Part shown: positions 57,302 to 64,000 of the stretch, in pieces
Position numbering within the stretch: position 1 is the first letter of the stretch
Layout of the letters: every line of letters begins with the position of its first letter
Notes under the pieces: model-generated
The model's input: only the letters and a program-made list of their open reading frames with translations
Databases searched by the model: none
What the model was told of the DNA's origin: nothing
Program-made: the position numbers and the translations under genes
Assembly (NCBI GenBank): GCA_013112545.1
Contig: JABFGJ010000013.1
Location: 28,986-92,985 of the forward strand
Source of the DNA: Bacteroidota bacterium
GTDB lineage: Bacteria; Bacteroidota; Bacteroidia; Flavobacteriales_E; Vicingaceae
Direction: 5' to 3'
Length of the DNA stretch: 64,000 nt

Positions 57302-59023
57302 ATGAAAAAAATTGTTTTTTCAATTCTGTTCACTTTAATATCCCAAATCACATGGGCGCAACTCGACTCGGTTGAAAAACGAATATTAAGCTATAACACA
57401 CTACATTTCAATCAATACGATTCCATTTTAAATGCTTATAATCAGCATACAAAAGACAGTTTCAATTATTTTTTCTTTAGCGAAAAATCATCCAATTTTA
57501 TACGAGCAGGAAAATATGATAGCGCGTATTATTATGCCGAAAGAGGATTAAAAATAGCTATCCAACAAAATGACTCAAGCCAGTTAATGGCTTTTTACAA
57601 ACAACTGGGCAATGGATTTTACTATAACATTCAAAAAGAGAAAGCCAAACAAGCTTATTTAAAAGGCTTAAGTTATCGGAGAGGAAATGAGAATAATTAC
57701 AATGTTGCTGCATTATACAACAATGTAGGAGGAATTTATGCCGATTTTTTAATGGTTGATTCGGCCGAAATTTATTTAAAAATAGCCTATAAACTATTTG
57801 AAGCTCATGGAGAGAGTTCATATCCCAATATGCTACAAGCAAAAAGGGTATTAGCAACAGCCTATGCAAATGCAGGAAAAAATAACTTGGCAAAACAAAT
57901 GCTTCTAGAGGTTTTGCAAGAGGCCAAGAAGGTAAACCTGATTACCCAACAAACAGCCTCATTGATTTATTTAGCCAATATTTTTGAAAATGAAGGAAAT
58001 ATAAAACAAGCCCTTCGCTATTCAAGAAAAGCCTATGAAATTCAATTAAATCAAAGCAATAAAGATGTATTGCTGGCATCAACTAGCCATTTATCTAGAA
58101 TTTATGGCAACCTAAAACAATACGACTCAGCTTATTTCTATTCCGCTTTAGAAAATAGTTTAAGAACGTCTATTTACCAAGACTTAATTGCTGCAAATGT
58201 TTCAAAAATGGAGGTGGAGTTTGAAACTCAACGCATAAAAGACGAAAAAAAAATTGCCATTCAAAATGAAAAGAACAAATCCTTAGAATTAGAAGTAAGC
58301 GAAAAAAACCAGCGAATAATTATTGGAATCGGAATTATCATTTTTTTGATTCTGCTTTCCATTTCCATATTCTTTTACAGTCAAAAAAGAATACAAAAAA
58401 CTCGGGCTGAAAAACAAATGCACTTGGAAAGAACTCAAGCAATTATAGAAGGCGAAGAACAAGAAAGAGAACGGCTGTCGAGAGAGCTGCACGACGGAGT
58501 TGGCCAATTGCTAGCTGGTGTAAAATTGAATTTAAATGCCTTGGGAGTTTTAGACAACAATACGGTAGAATTATTAGATAAATCGATACGAGAAATCAGA
58601 AACATTAGCCATGATCTATTGCCCGAGGAACTAAAAAATAAAGAATTAGAAGAGGCTTTGAAATCACTGTGTTCTAAATACAATCAAATCAATCAATTTA
58701 GCATTTCGTTTATTGCTGCAAACATCTCACCTTTAAATACAAACACTAAAAAACACATTTATCGCATTGTTCAAGAATTGTTGAACAATGGCTTTAAACA
58801 CAGCGGAGCAAGTCAATTTAGAATTGAGTTAAAAGAGCTAAATAATGATGTATTGCTATTAAAATATCAAGACAATGGTAGGGGCCTATCGAGTAAAGTG
58901 TTAGAACTTTCTACTGGCATCGGATGGCGAAACATTTTAGCCAGATTAGAGATTTTAGCTGGCAAGGTCAGTATTGACAATACTAAAGGTGGAACAGCAT
59001 TAATTTTTAAATTTCCAAGATGA
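57302..59023 (+). CDS. TPR-containing sensor histidine kinase (NarL/LytS-like HisKA_3)
   Basis: Starting at 57302 gives a clean signal peptide (MKKIVFSILFTLISQITWAQ); the longer frame from 57266 begins inside a terminator. A periplasmic array of TPR repeats (about 60-310; YDSAYYYAERGLKIA, QAYLKGLSYRRG, ALRYSRKAYEI) is followed by a membrane span (IIIGIGIIIFLILLSISIFF) and a short coiled coil. The HisKA_3 domain has the phospho-acceptor His397 in LSRELHDGVGQLL, and the HATPase domain has QELLNNGFKHSGA and DNGRGL. The cytosolic ATPase then phosphorylates the adjacent response regulator, whose start overlaps by 4 bases. Confidence 0.9.
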   Translation: MKKIVFSILFTLISQITWAQLDSVEKRILSYNTLHFNQYDSILNAYNQHTKDSFNYFFFSEKSSNFIRAGKYDSAYYYAERGLKIAIQQNDSSQLMAFYKQLGNGFYYNIQKEKAKQAYLKGLSYRRGNENNYNVAALYNNVGGIYADFLMVDSAEIYLKIAYKLFEAHGESSYPNMLQAKRVLATAYANAGKNNLAKQMLLEVLQEAKKVNLITQQTASLIYLANIFENEGNIKQALRYSRKAYEIQLNQSNKDVLLASTSHLSRIYGNLKQYDSAYFYSALENSLRTSIYQDLIAANVSKMEVEFETQRIKDEKKIAIQNEKNKSLELEVSEKNQRIIIGIGIIIFLILLSISIFFYSQKRIQKTRAEKQMHLERTQAIIEGEEQERERLSRELHDGVGQLLAGVKLNLNALGVLDNNTVELLDKSIREIRNISHDLLPEELKNKELEEALKSLCSKYNQINQFSISFIAANISPLNTNTKKHIYRIVQELLNNGFKHSGASQFRIELKELNNDVLLLKYQDNGRGLSSKVLELSTGIGWRNILARLEILAGKVSIDNTKGGTALIFKFPR

Positions 59024-59661
59024 CGTATCAAATTTGCCTTATAGACGATCACCAATTTATTATAGATGGCATCAAAAGAATGTTGGCTAGCGAAACAAAT
59101 TTGGAAATTTCTAATGAATATGTCAATTCTATGGAGGCTTGGATGGACATTAAATCAGGTAAAATAAATCCCGATTTAGTAATTACAGATATAAGCATGC
59201 CCGATTTGGATGGGTTCGAACTTATTTCAAGAATAAAAAATCACAATCCTAAACTCAAAGTATTAGCATTAACAATACATGATAACACTTCATTTATTCG
59301 AGATATTTATTATTTAAAAGCAGAAGGTTATTTATTGAAAAACAGCGACAAGGAAGCCTTTGTTTTTGCGATAAATCGAATTTTAGAAAATGGTTTGGCT
59401 TACAGTTCTGAACTTTTAAGCAAATTGCTTCATGAAGTAAAACGAAAAAAAGAAGAATTAAACCTTGTAGATCAGTTAACTGAAAGGGAACAGGAGATAT
59501 TAAAATACATCATACAAGAAAAAACAAGCCAAGAAATAGGTGAGCTATTGGAAATTAGCAAGCAAACTGTTGACACACATCGCAAGCACATCATGCAAAA
59601 AACCAAAGTAAAAAGCATTGTTGGTTTAGTTAAGTTGGCTATAGAACAAGGTTTTGTGTAA
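59020..59661 (+). CDS. NarL/FixJ-family response regulator
   Basis: The receiver domain (1-120) has the acidic pair at 9-10, phospho-acceptor Asp57 in VITDISMPDLDG and the conserved Lys in YLLKNSDKEAF. The LuxR-type helix-turn-helix (about 148-213) shows LTEREQEILKYIIQEKTSQE, then LLEISKQTVDTHRKHIMQKT. It is the DNA-binding partner of the TPR kinase just upstream, with start and stop overlapping by 4 bases (ATGA). The target genes are unknown; the T9SS protein upstream is a candidate only by proximity. Confidence 0.93.
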   Translation: MTYQICLIDDHQFIIDGIKRMLASETNLEISNEYVNSMEAWMDIKSGKINPDLVITDISMPDLDGFELISRIKNHNPKLKVLALTIHDNTSFIRDIYYLKAEGYLLKNSDKEAFVFAINRILENGLAYSSELLSKLLHEVKRKKEELNLVDQLTEREQEILKYIIQEKTSQEIGELLEISKQTVDTHRKHIMQKTKVKSIVGLVKLAIEQGFV

Positions 59662-59685
59662 ACCGAATATTGCTTTGATTAGGAT

Positions 59686-60036
59686 TCATCGCTTACGAAT
59701 GATTAAAATTTCATCGTCCGAAAATTCCATCCAAGCGATGTCATATACAAAATGATAGGTTTTGTTTTGGCTGTTGATGTTTAGGTGAGTGAAGTATTTA
59801 AAATTAAATTTCATTTTGGATAGTACCAATCTGTTTATTTTTTTTTGAGTGCTGTTTTTACCTAAAACTTCTAATAAAATAGACCGGTTGCGGTGTAAAA
59901 TGGAGTCAATTGACTTGGCTACATGGTTGGTGACCCTTCTCAAATTTACATGATAATAGTTTTTGCAAGCTATGGAGCAAAATTTTTTATCGATTCTACC
60001 TTTAATTTCTTTTTTACAAATTTTACATGTTTGCAT
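59686..60036 (-). CDS. Small Cys4 zinc-ribbon protein of unknown function
   Basis: The N-terminus holds a zinc-binding ribbon C4-C7-C20-C24 (CKICKKEIKGRIDKKFCS, then IACKNYYH), followed by a basic helical region (residues 30-75) and a short beta tail (YDIAWMEFSDDEILIIRK). Such short ribbons with basic tails occur widely in Bacteroidota and are usually left as hypothetical; nucleic-acid binding is possible. It is convergent with the response regulator (24 bases apart) and divergent from the recombinase, so it may belong to the accessory segment that begins here. Confidence 0.7.
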   Translation of the reverse strand: MQTCKICKKEIKGRIDKKFCSIACKNYYHVNLRRVTNHVAKSIDSILHRNRSILLEVLGKNSTQKKINRLVLSKMKFNFKYFTHLNINSQNKTYHFVYDIAWMEFSDDEILIIRKR

Positions 60037-60240
60037 TACACAAAGTGTTGATGATTACTATTTTAAATTTATTCGTTACTAACGGTTAAGAAACGCTTAT
60101 AAACGTTTAAAATACGGCTTTTTGTATTCTTATACTTTATATTTACATCAATAATTTGTTATTCGACAAAAAGCATGACTTAAAAGAAGGTGAATAATTA
60201 TTGCCACCAAGTACATTAAAAGTTTATAAAACAACCACTT
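60037..60240. other. Spacer between zinc-ribbon gene and recombinase
   Basis: This 204-bp A+T-rich region must contain the promoters of both divergent genes. I see AACG-rich segments (ACGCTTATAAACGTTTAAAA) and a TATACTTTATATTT stretch but no clean TAnnTTTG box. The piece TTGCCACC near 60200 only loosely resembles the TTGCCCACA repeat found downstream. Confidence 0.4.
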
Positions 60241-61383
60241 ATGAGTAATTCTAATCCGCTTTATAAAATCAGTTTAAAGCATTTGTTAATTGATGGAAAA
60301 CGTCAAATAGGCCTGCAATTTTATTCTAATAAGGTGATGAATACCTTGATAAAAAGTATGCCGGGTATTAAATGGAGTAAGGAATTTAATATGGCATATT
60401 TGTCTAATAGTAAAGAATCAATTAGTTTAATATTTAATACGTTTAGGGGTGTTGCTTGGATTGATGGCAAGTATTTTTTTGACAAAAAAACCTTAAAACC
60501 TAGGAACGAATCTATTGCTAAAAAAAGAATAGAGCACTGGAAATCAAAGGTTCCTGAGAGTTTTTTAAACAAATTAATTTTAAAGCGATATGCTGAAAAC
60601 ACGATTAATACGTATTGTTCTATGTTTGGGCAATTTCAGGCTTATTATGACGATAAGAGTGTTAACGATTTGGGTGAATTTGAGATTAGAAGTTTTATGA
60701 AGAACTTGATTTTGAAGGGGAAGTCTGATTCATTTATCAATCAGATGATTAATGCGATTAAGTTTTATTATGAAGTTGTTTTACAGATGCCAAATCGGTT
60801 TTATGAATTGGAGCGACCTATGAAAAGGGAACAATTACCAAAAGTATTAAGTAAATCAGTAGTACTTGAGATGATTGAGAAGACTCGAAACATCAAGCAT
60901 AAATGTTTTATTGCGATGCTTTATTCTTCTGGGCTTCGCAGGTCAGAATTATTAAATTTAAAAATTGAAGATATTGACAGTAAACGAATGACTGTTAGGG
61001 TAATAAATGGAAAAGGTGGCAAAGATCGCATGTCAACTCTAAGCGAGCAATTACTCCTTATGTTAAGAGCTTATTATAGGGAATATCGACCTAAAGTATA
61101 TTTATTTGAGGGTCAAAAAGGAGGTAAATACTCAGCTGAAAGTGTTTTAAAAGTGGTTAAAGCAGCGGCAAAGCGCGCAGGATGCCGGCAAACAGTTACG
61201 CCACATATGCTTAGACATAGTTTTGCGACACATTTATTAGAAGATGGGATAGATCTAAGAAAGATTCAGCATCTATTAGGGCACAATAGTTTAAAAACAA
61301 CAGAAATTTATACACATGTTGCAACAAATTATCAGTTAGGCATTAAAAATCCGTTAGATACCTTATATTTGGAATTAAAATAA
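60241..61383 (+). CDS. Tyrosine recombinase (Xer-like integrase)
   Basis: The catalytic set is complete: Arg233 in SSGLRRSELL, Lys258 in GKGGKDR, His322 and Arg325 in PHMLRHSFATHLL, His348 in LLGHNS and Tyr357 in TTEIYTHV. A SAM-like core-binding domain is at about 105-190 (YAENTINTYCSMFGQFQAYY). The first 95 residues are an extra domain not found in XerC/D. The spacing Lys258 to His322 (64 residues) equals Xer proteins and leaves no room for the extra helix of integron integrases. It breaks and rejoins DNA at short repeats. A cassette-like gene with repeat ends follows immediately, in the same direction. Confidence 0.9.
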   Translation: MSNSNPLYKISLKHLLIDGKRQIGLQFYSNKVMNTLIKSMPGIKWSKEFNMAYLSNSKESISLIFNTFRGVAWIDGKYFFDKKTLKPRNESIAKKRIEHWKSKVPESFLNKLILKRYAENTINTYCSMFGQFQAYYDDKSVNDLGEFEIRSFMKNLILKGKSDSFINQMINAIKFYYEVVLQMPNRFYELERPMKREQLPKVLSKSVVLEMIEKTRNIKHKCFIAMLYSSGLRRSELLNLKIEDIDSKRMTVRVINGKGGKDRMSTLSEQLLLMLRAYYREYRPKVYLFEGQKGGKYSAESVLKVVKAAAKRAGCRQTVTPHMLRHSFATHLLEDGIDLRKIQHLLGHNSLKTTEIYTHVATNYQLGIKNPLDTLYLELK

Positions 61384-61401
61384 AACATTTGGACAAAAGG
61401 G

Positions 61402-61427
61402 GAATAAACGTACCTTTCGCTTTATTC
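61402..61427 (+). repeat. Inverted repeat in a putative attI-like region
   Basis: GAATAAA / TTTATTC, 7-base arms around 12 bases, lying between the recombinase stop and the TTGCCCACA repeat. With that repeat it could form the primary recombination site; no complement of TTGCCCACA is present on this side, as expected for attI rather than attC. There is no T tail for a terminator. Confidence 0.4.
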
Positions 61428-61431
61428 GGAT

Positions 61432-61445
61432 GTTGCCCACAATTT
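61432..61445 (+). repeat. Left copy of cassette-end repeat (R'-like)
   Basis: GTTGCCCACAATTT, overlapping the TTG start codon of the following gene. Its inverted copy (AAACTGTGGGCAAT, 62253-62266) follows the stop of that gene; 9 bases in a row (TTGCCCACA) are identical, with AAA matching beyond one mismatch. Confidence 0.75.
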
Positions 61446-62250
61446 GAAAAAACTCATTCACATATTGACAATTACGCTTCTTTTCGTGTCTTGTGAGAAC
61501 ATTGAAAGGAATAAGCTAATATCTGAGTTTGAAGACTTGGAATCGTATCGAATTTGGACAATTGAGAAGTCAATAAATGAAAATGATTCAGTTTATCACG
61601 AGAGAAGAACTTTTAAAGCCTTTGATTCTAACGACAGGTTGATAAATGAAGGAAACTTCAAATTCTATTATTACCAAGATGAAACAGATAGAATTGGAAA
61701 AACTAAGAACGTTTTTAAGAGAGACAGAAATGTCAAGATTTATACCGAACAATACGAATATGACGAAAATGGATTGTTGCAAAACATTTTGAGAGTTGGA
61801 GAAAGCATTGACACGATTAAGTCTTATAAGTATGACGAAAGTGGAAACCTAATTAAATCAAAAACAGGAAACAGGATCATAATACAAGAATTTGAAGATG
61901 GACTTTTAAAAAAGAGAATAAGGACTGACGGTGATGCTGAACCTAGAATTTCAGAATTTGAATATGACTCTTTGAATAGACCAATAGTCGAAAATTGGGT
62001 TTTTAGTGGAGACCACCAAATGAAAACTAGATTTGAGTACTATGGTGATGGAAAACTATATCGTATAACTGACAGTTCTTATGCTCCAGGAAAGAGTCCT
62101 AATTCGATTGTTGAATCTAGAGATGAGTTCTTATATGACGAGAAGGACTCAATCTCTGAAATCATTCAGTTTGGTAGAATTCAAAGTGAAACGACATTTT
62201 ATATTCGTGGACGTAGAACATTTGAAAGACGAGTAGAAAAAAGAAAATAA
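61444..62250 (+). CDS. Cassette-like lipoprotein gene of unknown function
   Basis: The start is TTG at 61444, which places a lipoprotein signal with lipobox FVSC (Cys17) at the N-terminus; there is no suitable ATG. The mature protein is rich in short tyrosine-bearing strands such as EQYEYDENGLLQNIL, SYKYDESGNLIKSK, SEFEYDSLNRPI and DEFLYDEKDSI. These are YD/RHS-like repeats as in many Bacteroidota surface lipoproteins. No family is assigned. The gene fits tightly between inverted repeat copies (TTGCCCACA at its start, TGTGGGCAA 6 bases after its stop) and lies directly after the recombinase, which suggests a mobile single-gene cassette. An antisense group II intron abuts its right end. Confidence 0.75.
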   Translation: MKKLIHILTITLLFVSCENIERNKLISEFEDLESYRIWTIEKSINENDSVYHERRTFKAFDSNDRLINEGNFKFYYYQDETDRIGKTKNVFKRDRNVKIYTEQYEYDENGLLQNILRVGESIDTIKSYKYDESGNLIKSKTGNRIIIQEFEDGLLKKRIRTDGDAEPRISEFEYDSLNRPIVENWVFSGDHQMKTRFEYYGDGKLYRITDSSYAPGKSPNSIVESRDEFLYDEKDSISEIIQFGRIQSETTFYIRGRRTFERRVEKRK

Positions 62251-62252
62251 AA

Positions 62253-62266
62253 AAACTGTGGGCAAT
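62253..62266 (+). repeat. Right copy of cassette-end repeat (R''-like)
   Basis: AAACTGTGGGCAAT, inverted relative to the copy at 61432-61445, starting 2 bases after the cassette gene's stop. The group II intron's 3' end (CTACTCGAT on the minus strand) coincides with its last bases, so the remainder of the site would lie beyond the intron. Confidence 0.75.
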
Positions 62267-62277
62267 CGAGTAGATGG

Positions 62278-62307
62278 CTCCGACTAATCCTGCGGGATTA
62301 GTCGGAG
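62278..62307 (-). ncRNA. Group II intron domain VI stem
   Basis: Perfect 13-pair stem CTCCGACTAATCC / GGATTAGTCGGAG with a 4-base loop, 25 bases 5' of the intron end's consensus. Outside it, AGAGG and CCATCT can pair imperfectly around an unpaired TGAA, which may supply the branch-point A. Confidence 0.7.
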
Positions 62308-62319
62308 TTCACCTCTCAC

Positions 62320-62352
62320 ACCACCGTACGTACGGGTCTCGTATACGGCGGT
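62320..62352 (-). ncRNA. Group II intron domain V
   Basis: The minus strand folds as ACCGCCGTA / TACGGTGGT (9 pairs), a 2-base CG bulge, and an upper TACG / CGTA stem with loop AGACC. The stem length, bulge position and following GTGTGAGAGG match domain V. The catalytic triad position reads CGC, as in class C introns, not the AGC of classes IIA/IIB. Confidence 0.8.
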
Positions 62353-62366
62353 TCAATAATGATGCA

Positions 62367-63629
62367 TCAACGTTTGTAGTATTCGACCAAACTAATGTAA
62401 CCTCTCTTTTTCAACCGTTCGATTGTTATTGTAGTTCCTAAAATTGGACTCTGAGCTACTGCCCATCCTCCCATTCTTGTCCTACTCCATGCATACGCTT
62501 GTCCTTGGGGTATTCCTAATCGGATAAGGTTTTTCCTTTTCCGGTCGGGCTTTTTCCAATGATGCCAAATGCAATATCTCAATCGGTTTCTTAGCCATTC
62601 TTCCAACTTTTTAAGTTTGGCTTGAATGGATGTTTGTTTGAAGTAATTTATCCAACCTCGAACCAATAGATTGATGCGGTGGATTCGTTCATCAAAGTCA
62701 ATCGGAACAGTCTTTTTGGTTAACATTTTAAGCTTTGCTTTAAAGGTTTTCCATTTAGACTTTTCTACTACTAATTGATATTTCCCTTTTGACCCTTTCT
62801 TGTAAGATGCCACAAAAGAATGGCCTAAAATAGTAAAGGTTAAAGGACGACGAATTCCACTCTTCTGTCTATTGATTGGTAATCGAAGTTTTTGCTTTAA
62901 ATACAAGTAGAGATTGTTCCCTACTCGTTTTGCGGCTTTCTTACTTTTAACATACACGCTAAAATCATCGGCATATCTTACATAACGTAGTTTTCTACTT
63001 TCTAGCAATTTATCCAACTCATTGAGTAGAATATTTGAAAGTAAAGGACTTAAAGGTGAACCTTGCGGTACGCCTTTGTTTCGTTTTTGTAATTTGCCTT
63101 TGATGAGTATTGGTGCTCTAAGAAATGAACGCAATAGCTTTAAGGTTTGCTTACACTTTACTTTTCTGTAAATCAACTCTAGTAATACATAGTGCTCTAC
63201 TTCATCGAAGAAAGACTTCAAATCAATGTCCACAATATGCTGATATCCTGAATTGATATATTTCAAGCTTTGTGCAATGGCTTGCCCCGCATTACGTTGC
63301 GGTCTGAATCCATAACTATGCTCTTGAAAATCTACTTCAAATATGGGTTGCAGTACTTGATGTAATGCTTGTTGAATTACCCTGTCTGTTGCAGTTGGTA
63401 TGCCGAGTAACCTCGTTTTACCATTGCTCTTTGGTATTTCAACTCCTAGTATCGGAAGTGGCTGATAAGTTCCAATTTCTATCTCTTGGATGATTCGCTT
63501 TCTATTTACTTGAAGAGTGGATTTTAGTGCTTGCACACTTAAGCCATCAACTCCCGCAGCTCCTTTGTTGCGATACACCTTTAAATAGGCTTCGTTTAGA
63601 TTCTTTTTCGATGTTAATTGTTTAATCAT
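62367..63629 (-). CDS. ltrA: Group II intron reverse transcriptase/maturase
   Basis: RT motifs appear in order: GAAGVDGLSVQAL (about 23-35), IPKSNGKTRLLGIPTATDRVIQ (about 65-86), HSYGFRPQRNAGQAI, the first catalytic Asp in DIDLKSFFD (about 134-141), GVPQGSPLSPLLSNI (186-200) and YADD (219-222). The thumb/X domain follows, with RGWINYFKQ, and a C-terminal block (IPQGQAYAWSRTRMGGWAV) typical of short bacterial maturases. No HNH endonuclease is present, so mobility would rely on replication forks or structured targets. At 420 residues the ORF is intact. It aids splicing and copies the intron into new sites. Confidence 0.93.
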   Translation of the reverse strand: MIKQLTSKKNLNEAYLKVYRNKGAAGVDGLSVQALKSTLQVNRKRIIQEIEIGTYQPLPILGVEIPKSNGKTRLLGIPTATDRVIQQALHQVLQPIFEVDFQEHSYGFRPQRNAGQAIAQSLKYINSGYQHIVDIDLKSFFDEVEHYVLLELIYRKVKCKQTLKLLRSFLRAPILIKGKLQKRNKGVPQGSPLSPLLSNILLNELDKLLESRKLRYVRYADDFSVYVKSKKAAKRVGNNLYLYLKQKLRLPINRQKSGIRRPLTFTILGHSFVASYKKGSKGKYQLVVEKSKWKTFKAKLKMLTKKTVPIDFDERIHRINLLVRGWINYFKQTSIQAKLKKLEEWLRNRLRYCIWHHWKKPDRKRKNLIRLGIPQGQAYAWSRTRMGGWAVAQSPILGTTITIERLKKRGYISLVEYYKR

Positions 63630-64000
63630 TAATACTTCATTTGTTTTTGTTGTCTCGCTTAATCAGTGGCTACCTTGGCACTAGATTACTATCCTTAGCA
63701 TGCCAATGCTCCATTGTTTATTAAAGACCATTATTGTTCAGTCCTTCGCTAATGTTCAGCTCATTAACTACTATGACTTCGGCTGACTTCTCTGTTCTGT
63801 CAACTCGTGGCTACAGAGATCTCCCTTGGTAAGATAAATATCCTTCCATCTAATCCCGCAGAATCTACATAAGGGCTCTTTTGGTATTCTTAGGGCTTTG
63901 CAATGATGTGGTTGCTTACCCGAGCTATTATGCCTCGTATCCTGTTCCTGTTCGTCGGTTCAGATTTTTGTAGTTTCGCTTACTTCACTTCTAAGGTCGC
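63630..64000 (-). ncRNA. Group II intron 5' structured region (domains I-III), partial
   Basis: This 371-base stretch has no gene. Read on the minus strand it contains GATACGAGGCATAATAGCTC with GGGTAAGC and GGGAGATCTCTGTAGCC, then GAAGTCAGCCGAAGTCATAG. These are conserved-looking intron segments upstream of related maturase genes. It forms the ribozyme scaffold with exon-binding sites. The exact 5' end and 5' exon lie outside the window. Confidence 0.65.

Larger units (their letters stand above)
62265..64000 (-). mobile_element. Group II intron with maturase ORF (5' end at or beyond window edge)
   Basis: Transcribed on the minus strand. It contains, 5' to 3', structured RNA (63630-64000), the maturase gene (62367-63629), domain V (62320-62352) and domain VI (about 62267-62317), ending near CTACTCGAT at 62265 (plus or minus 2 bases). 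The right edge reads GCGACC on the minus strand, which would fit a GUGCG intron start just two bases outside. The length would then be about 1.74 kb, with about 370 nt for domains I-III, compatible with a compact class-C-type intron. It is oriented against the cassette gene, and its 3' exon begins with the TTGCCCACA repeat. Confidence 0.85.

Noticed and set aside
60241..61383. Calling the recombinase IntI
   Set aside because: The patch II-III spacing lacks the IntI-specific insertion.
61384..61443. Canonical attI/attC core site (GTTRRRY)
   Set aside because: GTTGCCC does not fit GTTRRRY; only an analogous arrangement of complementary ends is supported.

Overview
The window is a low-G+C stretch of a Bacteroidota chromosome, most likely from a free-living member of the Flavobacteriales or a close relative. 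Three proteins end in type IX secretion (T9SS) sorting domains, and one large protein resembles the T9SS component PorE. Promoter-like sequences follow the Bacteroidota pattern TTTG, about 20 bases, TAnnTTTG. Several starts are TTG or lie only a few bases from the promoter box. Fused isobutyryl-CoA mutase, monomeric isocitrate dehydrogenase and SusC-type receptor architecture agree with this. I see no tRNA, rRNA or CRISPR array.

From 1 to about 33 kb lies mostly chromosomal housekeeping and catabolic content: the end of fumarylacetoacetase, a DivIC-like division protein, P5C dehydrogenase, a methyltransferase/glycosyltransferase pair, IcmF (isobutyryl-CoA mutase) with a downstream lipoprotein, and a surface-signalling cluster (TonB-dependent receptor, ECF sigma factor, membrane anti-sigma-like protein, DUF4097-like protein). 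After these come an M28 peptidase, a beta-propeller lipoprotein, a sodium/solute symporter, recR, a large glycosyltransferase with a decayed sugar-phosphate-transferase tail, an orphan 2-oxoacid dehydrogenase E2, the PorE-like protein, a DEDDh exonuclease, an FAH-family hydrolase and a saccharopine dehydrogenase-like reductase.

From 33.6 to 42.6 kb is an exopolysaccharide/O-antigen block on the plus strand: an AsnB-like amidotransferase, a GT4 glycosyltransferase, Wza-like export lipoprotein, Wzc-like tyrosine autokinase with a 15-fold Gly-Tyr tail, RmlC, a WecA/MraY-type transferase and a lytic transglycosylase. uvrA, a LOG-family protein, cinA, a universal stress protein, a nucleoside phosphorylase, a SirB1-like protein, a DUF819 membrane protein, a small holin-like membrane protein, a dienoyl-CoA-reductase-like SDR and NADP isocitrate dehydrogenase follow. 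Next are a T9SS-exported fibronectin-type protein and a NarL-type two-component system.

The last 4 kb is the accessory part and the most interesting. A Xer-like tyrosine recombinase is followed at once by one small lipoprotein gene. That gene is bracketed by a 9-base inverted repeat (TTGCCCACA ... TGTGGGCAA), and the second repeat copy is exactly where an antisense group II intron ends. This resembles an integron: integrase, attI-like site, first cassette, and an attC-like site invaded by an intron. However, the recombinase lacks the IntI-specific insertion, so if real it would be an integron-like system of a different lineage. The intron runs off the right edge.
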